NCBI GenBank assembly: GCA_035536235.1
Contig: DATLOQ010000119.1
Location: 15,710 to 79,709, forward strand
DNA from: DATLNF01 sp035536235
GTDB lineage: Bacteria > Actinomycetota > Actinomycetes > BP-191
Length of the DNA stretch: 64,000 nt
Direction of reading: 5' to 3'
Part shown: positions 8,174 through 17,194 of the stretch, piece by piece
Layout of the letters: each line of letters opens with the position of its first letter
How positions within the stretch are numbered: position 1 is the first letter of the stretch
Program-made: the position numbers and the translations under genes
Notes under the pieces: model-generated
The model's database searches: none
Told to the model about the DNA's origin: nothing
What the model saw: only the letters and a program-made list of their open reading frames with translations

Positions 8174-8944
8174 ATGTCTCGAACGACCGGGTTGCGTGGT
8201 ACCTGGCTGCTCGCCGGACTCACCGTGCTGGCTCAGATCGGCTATCCGCTGACCTCCGGTACGGCGCGCGACCGGCTCACCGTCGCGACGGTGGCCTTGT
8301 TCTTCGCCACCTCGGTGACCCACGCGCTGATCACTCGGGGGGCCCGCTTCACGGCGGCCCTCGTCGGGGTGACGACGGGCGGCGGCCTGCTCGTCGAGGC
8401 GATCGGAGTGCGCACGGGCATCCCGTTCGGCGACTACGCCTACGCCGACTCCCTCGGCGCGAAGGTCCTCGGCGTGCCGGTCGTCATCCCGCTGGCGTGG
8501 ACGATGATGGCCTACCCGGCGCTGCTGGTGGCTCATCGCGTGACGACCCGGCCGCTGCTCGAGGCCGTGCTTGCCGGGGCCGCCCTGGCCAGCTGGGATC
8601 TCTTCCTCGACCCGCAGATGGTTGCCGCCGGGCACTGGATCTGGTCCGCGAGCGGCCCGTCGATCACCGGGATCCCCGTCAGCAACTACCTCGGCTGGCT
8701 GGTGGTCGCCACCGTCATGATGGGCTTGCTCCAGCAGCTCGTCAGGGACCGTGACGGCGGCGACGTCGCAGTCCCTTATGCGCTGTACCTCTGGACGTAC
8801 GCCTCGAGCGTGCTGGCCAACCTGGCCTTCTTCGGCCGGCCGCTGGTCGCCCTCGTCGGCGGGTTGGGCATGGGAGCTGTAGTGGCAATCTTCCTGCGGT
8901 CGACGCTGCACGCACCAGCTCGAGCTCGACTCGCCACTCCATGA
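8174..8944 (+). CDS. cruF: Carotenoid 1',2'-hydratase (CruF family membrane protein)
   Basis: A 256-residue integral membrane protein with about seven hydrophobic segments. Family landmarks are EAIGVRTGIPFGDYAYADSL, VPLAW-like segment VVIPLAWTMMAYPA, and SWDLFLDPQMVAAGHWIW. CruF hydrates the psi end of carotenoids to give a 1'-hydroxyl group, which can then be glycosylated. ATG 8174 follows TATCGT (8161-8166) by seven bases, pointing to a leaderless message. Its stop overlaps the glycosyltransferase start by four bases (ATGA), and that gene overlaps crtD, so cruF, GT2 and crtD form one operon. Confidence 0.88.
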   Translation: MSRTTGLRGTWLLAGLTVLAQIGYPLTSGTARDRLTVATVALFFATSVTHALITRGARFTAALVGVTTGGGLLVEAIGVRTGIPFGDYAYADSLGAKVLGVPVVIPLAWTMMAYPALLVAHRVTTRPLLEAVLAGAALASWDLFLDPQMVAAGHWIWSASGPSITGIPVSNYLGWLVVATVMMGLLQQLVRDRDGGDVAVPYALYLWTYASSVLANLAFFGRPLVALVGGLGMGAVVAIFLRSTLHAPARARLATP

Positions 8945-10086
8945 GTCTTGCCGTGCGCGCCGCCTCCATTGGCGCCGCCGCCTTCGCCGTGCACGCCGCG
9001 GTCAACAGCCGCGCACTTCGCCGGCCACCGACGCCTTCCGACTCGGTAGGAGAGCGAGTCAGCGTGCTGCTGCCGGCGCGTGACGAGGCGACCCGCATCG
9101 GTCCGACGCTGCGGGCGCTGCTCGCCCAGACCGGTGTCCCTCGGCTGGAGATCCTCGTGCTCGACGACGGCTCCACCGACGCGACCGCGGACGTGGTGCG
9201 CGCCACGGCCGGCGACGACCCCCGGGTGCGCCTCATCGAAGGCGGCACCGAAGTCCCGGCCGGCTGGCTGGGCAAGCCGTGGGCTTGCGCGCGGCTGGCT
9301 GACGCGGCAGGTCCTGCCGCGACGGTGCTGGTGTTCCTCGACGCCGACGTCACCGTCGCGCCCGACGGACTGGCCCGCACCGTGGCCCTGCTCCGTGACG
9401 CGCGGCTGCAGCTCGTCTCGCCCTATCCGCGCCAGCTCGCCGACGGGATCGGCCCGCGGCTGGTGCAGCCCCTGCTGCAGTGGTCCTGGCTGAGCTTCCT
9501 CCCGCTGCGCGCGGCCGAGCACTCGGCACGCGAGTCGCTCGCCGTAGCCAACGGACAGCTGCTCGCGGTCGACGCCGACGCGTACCGCACCTGGGGCGGG
9601 CACGCCGCCGTACGGTCCGACGTCATCGAAGACGTCGCGCTCGCCCGGGCGGCGAAGCGTCACGGCTACCGCGCCACCGTTGCTGACGGCACCGACATCG
9701 CCACCTGTCGGATGTACGACGACTGGCCCGCTTTGTGCGAGGGCTACACGAAGAGCCTGTGGGCTGCCTTCGGCTCCCCCGCCGGCGCGACCGCGGTGAT
9801 GTCGTCCCTCCTGGCCCTCTACGTGCTTCCCCCCGCCGCAGCAGTCAGCTCGCTGCTGCGCGGTCGGCCGCGCGCCGCCGTCGTACCGCTGCTCGGCTAC
9901 GCCGCCGGCGTGGCCGGGCGGCTGGTCAGCGCCCGCCGTACCGGGGGGCGTTCGCGCGATGCTCTCGCTCATCCGGCCTCGATCGCCGTGCTCGCCGGGC
10001 TGACCGCGCGGAGCTGGCACGCGCGACGCACCGGCACCTTGACCTGGCGCGGCCGATCCCTCGACGCCGCCAGCACTGCTCGCTGA
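8941..10086 (+). CDS. Family 2 glycosyltransferase, probably carotenoid-specific
   Basis: A 381-residue GT2 enzyme. The GT-A fold is visible: VSVLLPARDEATRIGPTL, EILVLDDGSTDATADVV, then the metal-binding LVFLDADVTVAP and the acceptor-loop region VIEDVALARAAKRHGY. The C-terminal third holds hydrophobic segments (MSSLLALYVLPPAAAV and others), so it is membrane associated. Similar enzymes act in staphyloxanthin-type and CruC-type glycosylation. Because it overlaps cruF (ATGA) and crtD (TGATG), the likely acceptor is the 1'-hydroxyl made by CruF. The sugar cannot be predicted. Confidence 0.85.
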   Translation: MSLAVRAASIGAAAFAVHAAVNSRALRRPPTPSDSVGERVSVLLPARDEATRIGPTLRALLAQTGVPRLEILVLDDGSTDATADVVRATAGDDPRVRLIEGGTEVPAGWLGKPWACARLADAAGPAATVLVFLDADVTVAPDGLARTVALLRDARLQLVSPYPRQLADGIGPRLVQPLLQWSWLSFLPLRAAEHSARESLAVANGQLLAVDADAYRTWGGHAAVRSDVIEDVALARAAKRHGYRATVADGTDIATCRMYDDWPALCEGYTKSLWAAFGSPAGATAVMSSLLALYVLPPAAAVSSLLRGRPRAAVVPLLGYAAGVAGRLVSARRTGGRSRDALAHPASIAVLAGLTARSWHARRTGTLTWRGRSLDAASTAR

Positions 10087-11582
10087 TGGCGCGCATCGTC
10101 GTGATCGGTGCCGGTGTCGGCGGGCTCTCCGCCGCCGCCCGCCTCGCGGCGCTCGGACACCAGGTCACCGTGTGCGAGCAGGCCCCCGAGGTCGGCGGCA
10201 AGCTCGGTCTGCATGAGCGCGACGGATTCCGCTTCGACACCGGACCGTCGCTGCTGACGATGCCGCACCTGCTGCGCGAGCTCTTCGACGACACCGGGAG
10301 CACCCTCGACGAGGCCGTCACGCTGCGTCCGGTGGTGCCCATCGCGCACTACCGCTTCGCCGACGGCGCCGAGCTCGACTCAACCGGCGACCTCGACGCG
10401 TTCGCGGCCACCCTCGACGACGTGCTGGCTCCCGGCAGCGGCGCGGACTGGCGCCGGATTATGGCCCGCGCCGAGCAGATCTGGGCGGCCACCCACGAGG
10501 ACTTCCTCGAGAGCGCGCTGGAGGGTTCACGCACTCTGCTGCGCCAAGCGACGCGAGTAGGGGACCTGCGGACGGTCGCGCCGTGGACCACGCTGCGCGG
10601 GCTCGGTCGCCGCTACCTGCGTGACCCCCGGCTGCGGATGCTCCTCGACCGCTACGCGACCTACACCGGCTCGGACCCGCGCCGCGCGCCGGCCGCGCTG
10701 GCCGTCGTGCCGTGGGTCGAGCAGACCTTCGGCGGGTGGTACGTCGAAGGCGGGCTCTCCCGCATCGGCGAGGCGATCCGCGACCGGGTGCTCGAGCGCG
10801 GCGCCGTCGTCCGGACCGGCGCAGACGTCGTCGAGGTGCGCATCGAGGGCGGCCGGGTGCGTGGGGTGCGCCTCGCCGACGGAGAGCTGCTGCCGGCCGA
10901 CCTGGTGGTCGCCAACGCCGACGCGACGCACCTCTATCGCGACCTCGTCTCCGACCCGCGCACGGCCGCCGTACGGCGACGCCTCGCCCGGGCCACGCCG
11001 AGCCTGTCCGGGTTCGTGCTGCTGCTCGGCCTGCGTGGGCGCACCCCCGACCTCGCCCACCACACCGTGCTGTTCCCGCGGAACTACGACGCGGAGTTCG
11101 ACTCGCTCTTCGGCGCGACGCCGCGGCCGGTGCTGGACCCGACGATCTACCTGTCCGTGCCGACTGACGCGGCCATCGCGCCGCCTGGACACGAGGCGTG
11201 GTTCGTCCTGGTCAACGCGCCTCGACAAGGCCAGGCCGGTCGCGACGGGCCAGTCGTCGACTGGGGCGCTCCCGGCGTCGCCGACGCGTATGCCGAGCAC
11301 CTGCTCGACCTGCTGCGCGACCGCGGCCACGACGTGCGCGAGCGGATCGTGAGCCGCACCCTCATCAGCCCGGTCGACCTCGAGCGCCGTACCCGAGCGG
11401 TCGGCGGTGCCATCTACGGCACCAGCTCGAACGGCGTGCGCGCTGCCTTCCTGCGCCCGGCCAACCGCTCACCGGTGCCCGGGATGTACCTCGTCGGCGG
11501 CTCGGCTCACCCCGGCGGCGGGCTCCCGTTGGTGCTGCTCTCCGCCCGCATCGTGGCCGGACTCGTCGGCCCGGCCGGCTGA
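10086..11582 (+). CDS. crtD: Carotenoid desaturase, CrtD-like (phytoene desaturase family)
   Basis: A 498-residue CrtI/CrtD-family FAD enzyme. The N-terminal motif is VVIGAGVGGLSAAARLAALGHQVTVCE, then GGKLGLHERDGFRFDTGPSLLTMP, and the C-terminal FAD motif GMYLVGGSAHPGGGLPLVLLSARI. Since a separate CrtI lies at 19.9 kb and this gene is coupled to cruF, the best guess is the C-3',4' desaturase that acts after CruF, as in deinoxanthin synthesis. A second phytoene or lycopene desaturase is the alternative. Its start codon shares one base with the GT2 stop. Its last 76 bases overlap the end of the convergent CDP-alcohol phosphatidyltransferase gene. Confidence 0.82.
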   Translation: MARIVVIGAGVGGLSAAARLAALGHQVTVCEQAPEVGGKLGLHERDGFRFDTGPSLLTMPHLLRELFDDTGSTLDEAVTLRPVVPIAHYRFADGAELDSTGDLDAFAATLDDVLAPGSGADWRRIMARAEQIWAATHEDFLESALEGSRTLLRQATRVGDLRTVAPWTTLRGLGRRYLRDPRLRMLLDRYATYTGSDPRRAPAALAVVPWVEQTFGGWYVEGGLSRIGEAIRDRVLERGAVVRTGADVVEVRIEGGRVRGVRLADGELLPADLVVANADATHLYRDLVSDPRTAAVRRRLARATPSLSGFVLLLGLRGRTPDLAHHTVLFPRNYDAEFDSLFGATPRPVLDPTIYLSVPTDAAIAPPGHEAWFVLVNAPRQGQAGRDGPVVDWGAPGVADAYAEHLLDLLRDRGHDVRERIVSRTLISPVDLERRTRAVGGAIYGTSSNGVRAAFLRPANRSPVPGMYLVGGSAHPGGGLPLVLLSARIVAGLVGPAG

Positions 11583-12319
11583 CCGAGCAGGGCCCGGCGA
11601 ACGGCGATCGCCAGCTGGACGACCGAGAACGCGCACAGCCCCCCGACTGCGGCCAGCCCGAGGGTCGGGAGCACCGGTGCCGCGGCGGGAAAGATGCCGG
11701 TGAAGTGGATGGTCGGGGAGCACAGCGCCACCCGGGTCGGCCGCTCCCCCGGCGTCACGACGCCGATGTCGCCCGCTCCAGCGTTGCCGGCGCGTGCCCG
11801 TAGGTACTCCAGCAGGAACAACGCCAGCCCGGTCAGGACGGCCAGCTCCAGCGGCCCGCCGAGCGCGACGATCGCGGCCAGGTAGAGAACGTCGCAGATC
11901 CGGTCGGTGAGGCTGTCGAGGACGTAACCCCACTGCGATGTGCGCCGGGTGAGCACCGCGACGCAGCCATCCAGCGCGTCAAGCAGGCCACTGCCCACCA
12001 CCAGCCAACCGGCCAGGATCGGCCACCGACCGCCGGCCTCCGCGCCGACGTAGACGGCGAAGGCCAGCCACACCCCCCAGATGGTGAGCAGGTCAGGAAG
12101 CACGCCGCGACGAGCCAGCGGGCGGGCGATCGTGTAGGCGATTGTCAGCCAGCCGTGGGTGAAGGCATTGCCACGCGGGTCGTAGCCCTCGTGCAGCGTG
12201 CTCCACCGGGTGAAGTAGCCGTCCAGGTCCGGCACCGCCTCGTCCGGCGGGCGCGCGGTGGCCAGGCTCAGCACGACCAGCAGGGCGGCGAGGCCGAGCA
12301 GCACTAGGGGCTGGGTCAC
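11507..12319 (-). CDS. CDP-alcohol phosphatidyltransferase family protein
   Basis: A 270-residue membrane protein with about six hydrophobic segments. The CDP-OH-P motif is recognisable as LLDALDGCVAVLTRRTSQWG followed by YVLDSLTD, keeping four acidic metal ligands, but the usual DGxxAR is DGxxAV, so one conserved Arg is replaced. The family joins CDP-diacylglycerol or CDP-inositol to alcohols during phospholipid synthesis; the substrate is not predictable. GTG 12319 is preceded by TAGGGT (minus strand, 12331-12326) with six bases between, a leaderless arrangement. The 3' end overlaps the end of crtD by 76 bases. Confidence 0.82.
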   Translation of the reverse strand: MTQPLVLLGLAALLVVLSLATARPPDEAVPDLDGYFTRWSTLHEGYDPRGNAFTHGWLTIAYTIARPLARRGVLPDLLTIWGVWLAFAVYVGAEAGGRWPILAGWLVVGSGLLDALDGCVAVLTRRTSQWGYVLDSLTDRICDVLYLAAIVALGGPLELAVLTGLALFLLEYLRARAGNAGAGDIGVVTPGERPTRVALCSPTIHFTGIFPAAAPVLPTLGLAAVGGLCAFSVVQLAIAVRRALLGQPAGPTSPATMRAESSTNGSPPPG

Positions 12320-12511
12320 CAGCGCACCCTACGGTCATCACCAGCAGCGGCGTACGGCGCGGCGGCGCCCTGCGAGAACGGTCTTGCCGCACGGCCGTTC
12401 GACGTAGGACGGTGCCCTCATGAGATCACGCGTGCATCACGTCCCCGCCGGCTTTGCGGGCCCCGATGCCCTCGGCACCTGGTGGGCGCACCGCCGGCAA
12501 GGCTGCCGGCC

Positions 12512-13015
12512 ATGAACCGGCCGATGCCTCCGGTGTGCACGGCCGGCGAGCGACCGATGCTCGAGGCGATGCTCGACTGGTACCGCGCGGGGGTGCTGAG
12601 CAAGGTCGCCGGGATGAGCCAGGCCGACGCGACCTCGACGCCGCTGCCGTCGCCGACCACCGCGGCGGGGCTCGTGAAGCACCTGGCGCTGGTGGAGGAC
12701 TTCTGGTTCACGGTCGGCATCGGCAAGGCGGCCATCCCCGAGCCCTGGGCCGGCGTGGACTTCACGGTCGACCCGGACTGGGAGTTCCGCACGGCCACCG
12801 AGGCACCGCTCGCGGAGTCCGTGGCGCTCTACGTGCAGGCGTGCGAGCGGTCGCGGGCCGTCAACGCCAATCACTCGCTCGACGACATCGGCACCGACCG
12901 CCGTGGCGATTTCACGCTGCGCTGGGTGCTGGTGCACATGCTCGAGGAGACGGCCCGACATCTCGGCCACCTCGACATCCTCCGCGAGCTCGCCGACGGC
13001 ACTACCGGCGAATAG
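12512..13015 (+). CDS. DinB-superfamily protein (DUF664)
   Basis: A 167-residue four-helix protein of the DinB/YfiT superfamily. Visible landmarks are ERPMLEAMLDWYRAGVLSKVAGM, GLVKHLALVEDFWF with the first metal-ligand His, and LVHMLEETARHLGHLDILREL carrying the other His residues. Such proteins bind a divalent metal; some are thiol-dependent transferases (mycothiol or bacillithiol), but this member's reaction is unknown. ATG 12512 is chosen because the conserved region begins soon after; an in-frame GTG at 12482 would add ten unconserved residues. Confidence 0.78.
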   Translation: MNRPMPPVCTAGERPMLEAMLDWYRAGVLSKVAGMSQADATSTPLPSPTTAAGLVKHLALVEDFWFTVGIGKAAIPEPWAGVDFTVDPDWEFRTATEAPLAESVALYVQACERSRAVNANHSLDDIGTDRRGDFTLRWVLVHMLEETARHLGHLDILRELADGTTGE

Positions 13016-13028
13016 CGCTAGAGGATCG

Positions 13029-15044
13029 CTAGGCGGCCGAGCGGGCCAGCCGACGGCGGACTAGCAAGGCGGCCGGAAGCAGCATCGCGGCCAGGCCGAG
13101 CAGCGCGAAGTCGGCACCCGTTGCCGGCAGCGGCGCGGGGCGCGGAGCCGGACGGGGGGCCGGCCGCGGTGCCGGGCGTGGCGCAGGAGCCGAGCCGGGC
13201 GCACCGGCCGCCTCGATCTTGTTGGTGGGACCGGTCCACGTGAAGACGTCCATCCCACGGGCTACGTCGTTGGACACGAAGGAGTAGGTCCGGGTCCCGT
13301 CGGCGTTGTCGACGATCTTGAAGGGCTCGCCCGTCCAGATGTCGTTGGGCAGCAGGGTGTAGCTGGCTGTCTCGGTGAAGGAGAAGCGACCCTCTGCGTC
13401 GATCTCGTAGTCGATGACCTTGATCCCCTGGCTGTACCACGCGGCGAAGATCCGCTGCTCGTCCGGGACGTGCTCGATGACGTGGATTGTGCAGAACGTG
13501 GGGCTGACGAGCGTGCTGGGCGAGATGTACACCGCCTTCTCGCCGTCGGTGTTCAGCGCGTAGGTGAATCGGCCCTTCGCGTCCCGCTTCTTCGTGTCGA
13601 ACACGTGCATGCCGCCGTTGCCGTACGGGTTGTCGAGCGACGGTGCGCAGGTCGCGCCGGGCGGGATGATGCCGCCGCCGCGCTCGTCGGTGACGAAGAG
13701 GTAGCGCCCGTCGGGCGATGGGTCCGACTCGTGGCCGATCGCCACGCCCTCAGAGGACCGCGTGGTCAGGTTGGTGTTGCAGTTGTAGGTGCCGTCGCGG
13801 CGGCAGTCACGGCCGACGTTGTTGAAGTGTCCGGCGTACTTCCAGCCGGTCGCTGCGGGCCGCTTGAGGTCGTTGTAAGCGTTGACCGCTCGCACTGCCC
13901 TCGACGTCTGGTCCGCCGGGTTGGCGAGTGGGGTCTCGAAGACGCAGTCGGTGACCTTCGCGCCGCTCACGGCACCGACCGCGGGCGCTGCGTCGCCGAG
14001 CTTGCAGGGCAGGGGCGTGCCCTTGATGTCCCCGCGCGGGTCGTTCGGTGCAGGGATCGCTGGACCCTGCGCGGAAGTCAGGCCGGACACGTCGAGGACA
14101 ATGGTCGCGGTCGGTGCAGCGCAGTAGATCTTGCCGGGCCGGGCCGTGATGTCGTGACAGCCGGACGGCTGCTTCCTCGAGCCGTCGGCGCCCTCCTGCA
14201 CTGCCCACTCGTACTCGAAGGGGATGCGGAAGACCTTCGGTGCACACTGCGCGCGCTGGGTCTCCAAAGCCTTGCCGGCGTTGTTCAGGCAGGTGCGGAT
14301 GTCCAGCACGTCGATCCACGCCATGCCGACACCGAGCGGGTTCACATCGTCGCCCGCAGCGGGGTCGACGCCGAACTCGGAGTTGCTGTTGTAGATGATC
14401 CAGGGTCGGGTGGCGTCGGCCGTCACCGTGTGCGAGGTGCCGTTGTGCCGCGTCAGGTGCACCTCACGGGGCTCGAAGCCCTCCGTGCCGAGCCCACTGA
14501 TGTCCACCAGCTCCAAGCCGCCATTGGTCTTGTCGTGGCAGCGGCCGACGGCGTCGACGGCGTCGAGGAGCAGCGTGCCCTGCGGCTTCTTACCAGGCTT
14601 GAAGAACTCGCCGTGCGGCGCCTTCGGCACGATCACCTGGTCGTGCTGGATGCCTGTGGTGGCGCTGACGTTGGTGATGTCACCGCAGTACGACGAGCCG
14701 TGGTCTGCCACGAACTCCGGGTTGACCGTGCCGTCCGGGTCAGTGAGCTTGATGAGGCGCTGGCCCACGATCGATGGCTCGGCCTGGCCGAGCTGGCCGC
14801 CGGCAGCGTAGATCTGGCCGTTGCGGTGGAAGAACTTCACGTCCGTGCCGGTAGTGCCGCCGAAATTCTTGATGTGCTCCCACGTGCCTTCGCCGGCGCT
14901 GCGTGACTCCGCCCCTCCGAGGTCCACAATCGGCGCCAGCGGGCGGTTGGGGTCAGTGTGGTCCGCTGCTGCCGGTGAGGCGGCCAAGGCCGCGAGCACG
15001 GCGATGGCTGCGGCGGCATGGGTACGGCGGAGGGCGAAGCGCAT
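13029..15044 (-). CDS. Surface beta-propeller-like protein with LPATG sorting signal
   Basis: A 671-residue exported protein: signal peptide (about 1-33, ending AAADHT), a large ectodomain with LVIVD-like propeller segments (GLELVDISGLG, GMAWIDVLDIRTCL, GGMHVFDTKKRD, QGIKVIDYEID), and about eight Cys. A Pro-Ala-Arg-rich linker leads to LPATG, a hydrophobic stretch and a basic tail RRRLARSAA, a classic sortase substrate layout. ATG 15044 is the start because GGAGG lies about eight bases upstream and the signal peptide begins there. Function is unknown; cell-wall display is inferred. Confidence 0.8.
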   Translation of the reverse strand: MRFALRRTHAAAAIAVLAALAASPAAADHTDPNRPLAPIVDLGGAESRSAGEGTWEHIKNFGGTTGTDVKFFHRNGQIYAAGGQLGQAEPSIVGQRLIKLTDPDGTVNPEFVADHGSSYCGDITNVSATTGIQHDQVIVPKAPHGEFFKPGKKPQGTLLLDAVDAVGRCHDKTNGGLELVDISGLGTEGFEPREVHLTRHNGTSHTVTADATRPWIIYNSNSEFGVDPAAGDDVNPLGVGMAWIDVLDIRTCLNNAGKALETQRAQCAPKVFRIPFEYEWAVQEGADGSRKQPSGCHDITARPGKIYCAAPTATIVLDVSGLTSAQGPAIPAPNDPRGDIKGTPLPCKLGDAAPAVGAVSGAKVTDCVFETPLANPADQTSRAVRAVNAYNDLKRPAATGWKYAGHFNNVGRDCRRDGTYNCNTNLTTRSSEGVAIGHESDPSPDGRYLFVTDERGGGIIPPGATCAPSLDNPYGNGGMHVFDTKKRDAKGRFTYALNTDGEKAVYISPSTLVSPTFCTIHVIEHVPDEQRIFAAWYSQGIKVIDYEIDAEGRFSFTETASYTLLPNDIWTGEPFKIVDNADGTRTYSFVSNDVARGMDVFTWTGPTNKIEAAGAPGSAPAPRPAPRPAPRPAPRPAPLPATGADFALLGLAAMLLPAALLVRRRLARSAA

Positions 15045-15132
15045 CGTGGTGCCTCCAGGCGGGGTCATCACAGCATTGGGGTACGACCTGGCGATTTCGC
15101 CACGTCTCGGGACATTCCTGCTCAGCCAGCCG

Positions 15133-16017
15133 TCACGGATGGGCAACGACCCCCAGCGCGGCGTAGATCTCCCTCGTGGCCGTCGACCGGTTGAGCGTGT
15201 AGAAGTGCAGCCCGGGCGCCCCCCCGTCGAGCAGGTCGCGGCACATCCGGGTGGCCACCTCGACGCCGACCCGCCGTACCGCGATCGGGTCGTCGGCCAC
15301 CCCTCGCAGCCGCTCCGCCAGCTCCGGCGGGAACGCCGCCCCCGACATCAGGGCCATCCGCTCGATCTGGGCGACGTTGGTGACCGGCATGATCCCCGGG
15401 ATGATCGGCACATCGCAGCCGCGGGCGCGGACCCGGTCGACGAGGGCGAAGTAGTCCGCCGGGTCGAAGAAGAACTGGGTGATGGCGAAGTCGGCGCCCG
15501 CCGCGCACTTCTGGGCCAGATACTTCGCGTCGGTGTCGCGGTCGGCCGACTCACGGTGCGCCTCGGGGAACGCCGCGACCCCGACGCAGAAGTCACCGAG
15601 CTCACGCAGCAGCCGGACCAGGTCCTCGGCGTATGTCAGCCCCTCAGGATGCGGCTCCCACTCCTGGTCCACTCCCCCGGGCGGGTCGCCCCGGAGAGCC
15701 AGCACATTGCGGATGCCGGCGTCGGCGATCGCCCCGATCACGTTGCGCAGCTCGTAGCGTGAGGCGCCGACACAGGTCAGGTGCGCCACCGCGGTCAGCG
15801 TCGTTTCGGTGGCGATGCGCTCGACGATGCGCAGGGTCCGATCGCGGGTCGAGCCGCCCGCGCCGTAGGTCACCGACACGAAGGTGGGGGCCAGCGGCTC
15901 GAGCTGGCGGATCGCCTGCCAGAGCTCCACCTCGCCAGCGTCGGTCTTGGGCGGGAAGAACTCGAACGAGAAGGACCGCCCCCCGGCGGCGAGCAGGTCC
16001 CGCACTGTGATGCTCAC
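15133..16017 (-). CDS. metF: Methylenetetrahydrofolate reductase
   Basis: A 294-residue flavoprotein that reduces 5,10-methylene-THF to 5-methyl-THF for methionine synthesis. Recognisable segments are FSFEFFPPKT at the start, FVSVTYGAGGSTRDRT, AHLTCVGASR, NVLALRGDPP, and FAITQFFFDPADYF with IPGIMPVTN. GTG 16017 gives the normal N-terminus and is preceded by TAACCT (minus strand, 16030-16025) with seven bases between, so probably leaderless. It is divergent from the polyprenyl synthase with 88 bases between; the same pairing occurs in Mycobacterium (Rv2172c-idsA2). Confidence 0.93.
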   Translation of the reverse strand: MSITVRDLLAAGGRSFSFEFFPPKTDAGEVELWQAIRQLEPLAPTFVSVTYGAGGSTRDRTLRIVERIATETTLTAVAHLTCVGASRYELRNVIGAIADAGIRNVLALRGDPPGGVDQEWEPHPEGLTYAEDLVRLLRELGDFCVGVAAFPEAHRESADRDTDAKYLAQKCAAGADFAITQFFFDPADYFALVDRVRARGCDVPIIPGIMPVTNVAQIERMALMSGAAFPPELAERLRGVADDPIAVRRVGVEVATRMCRDLLDGGAPGLHFYTLNRSTATREIYAALGVVAHP

Positions 16018-16105
16018 TCCGCAGAGGTTAGAGGACGGGAGACCTCTCGACCGGGCCGACACGGGCGCGCGGCGCCGTCGGCGGCACTGCTGGCAGAATC
16101 GCGAC

Positions 16106-17194
16106 GTGGCCGCCAGCCGGAGATCCGTGCCCAGCCCGCTCGACGTCGCCGACCTCCGCGAGCGCGTGCACAAGGCGCTGAGTGCCTTCCTCGCTGAGCA
16201 GGTCGGCGTGCTCGACCGGATCGCGGAGGAGCTCGGCCCCATCGGCACGGCGGTGTCGGACTTCCTGCTCGACGGGGGCAAGCGGCTGAGACCGGCGTTC
16301 TGCTACTGGGGTTGGCGCGGAGCCGGCGGGCCGGACAGCGACGAGATCGTGGCAGCGGCGGCGTCCCTGGAGCTGCTGCAGGCCTGTGCGCTGATACACG
16401 ACGACGTGATGGACGGCTCCGACACCCGGCGCGGGCGGCCTGCGGTGCACCGGGGGTTCGCCGCACTTCACCGCGGCGAGGGGTGGCTGGGCGACCCGGA
16501 GACCTTCGGCACGTCCGCGGCCATCCTGCTCGGCGACCTGTGCCTGATCTGGGCCGACCAGCTGCTGAACACCTGCGGGCTGCCCGACGTGATGCTGCGC
16601 CGTGGCGCGCCGACGTACGACGAGATGCGGGTCGAGCTGATGGCCGGGCAGTACCTCGACCTGCTCGAGCAGGCACTCGGCGGCCGGGACATCGATCGGG
16701 CGCTGCGGGTGGCGCGCTACAAGAGCGCCAAGTACACGATCGAGCGCCCGCTGCACCTGGGCGGCGTGCTGGCGGGAGCGCCGACCGAGCTGCTGGCGAC
16801 CTACACCGGCTACGGGCTGCCGCTGGGCGAGGCGTTCCAGCTCCGCGACGACGTGCTGGGCGTCTTCGGCGACCCGTCGGAGACCGGCAAGCCGGCGGGC
16901 GACGACCTGCGCGAGGGCAAGCGCACCGCGCTGGTCGCAATCGCGCTGGACCGCGCCACTCCTGACCAGGCTGCCGTCGTGCGCCGGCACCTCGGCGACC
17001 CCCACCTCGACGAGAGGGGGGTGGCCCTGCTGCGCGACGTGATCGACGGCACGGGCGCGCTGGCGGAGGTGGAGGCGCTGATCGCCCGCCGCACGGACGA
17101 GGCGCACAGTGCCCTGGGCGCTGGGGTGCTGGAGCCGGCGGCGCGAGAGGTGCTCGGCAACCTCGTCAGCGCAGCGACGTCCCGCCGCGTCTAG
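16106..17194 (+). CDS. crtE: Polyprenyl (geranylgeranyl) diphosphate synthase
   Basis: A 362-residue trans-prenyltransferase. The first Asp-rich motif is LIHDDVMDGSD and the second LRDDVLGVFGD; GGKRLRPAFCYWGW and YKSAKYTIERPLHLGG are also typical. It condenses IPP with allylic diphosphates, most likely to GGPP, the substrate of phytoene synthase. GTG 16106 is chosen; CAGAAT (16094-16099) lies six bases before it, so the message may be leaderless. In other actinomycetes the gene next to metF is called idsA, so primary-metabolism prenyl supply is an alternative or added role. The end overlaps the convergent acylase by four bases. Confidence 0.9.
   Translation: MAASRRSVPSPLDVADLRERVHKALSAFLAEQVGVLDRIAEELGPIGTAVSDFLLDGGKRLRPAFCYWGWRGAGGPDSDEIVAAAASLELLQACALIHDDVMDGSDTRRGRPAVHRGFAALHRGEGWLGDPETFGTSAAILLGDLCLIWADQLLNTCGLPDVMLRRGAPTYDEMRVELMAGQYLDLLEQALGGRDIDRALRVARYKSAKYTIERPLHLGGVLAGAPTELLATYTGYGLPLGEAFQLRDDVLGVFGDPSETGKPAGDDLREGKRTALVAIALDRATPDQAAVVRRHLGDPHLDERGVALLRDVIDGTGALAEVEALIARRTDEAHSALGAGVLEPAAREVLGNLVSAATSRRV

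Noticed and set aside
5500..8223. Very long open frame on the minus strand opposite crtA and crtO
   Set aside because: GC-rich third positions keep the opposite strand open; the protein is low-complexity His/Arg/Gly-rich and matches no family, while the plus strand has clear crtA and crtO. The same reasoning removed long antisense frames at 1286-2563, 17623-19755, 49223-50779 and 60037-62628.
13127..13200. Short tandem DNA repeats that might be a CRISPR or minisatellite
   Set aside because: They encode the Pro-Ala-Arg linker of the LPATG protein in frame and have no spacers.
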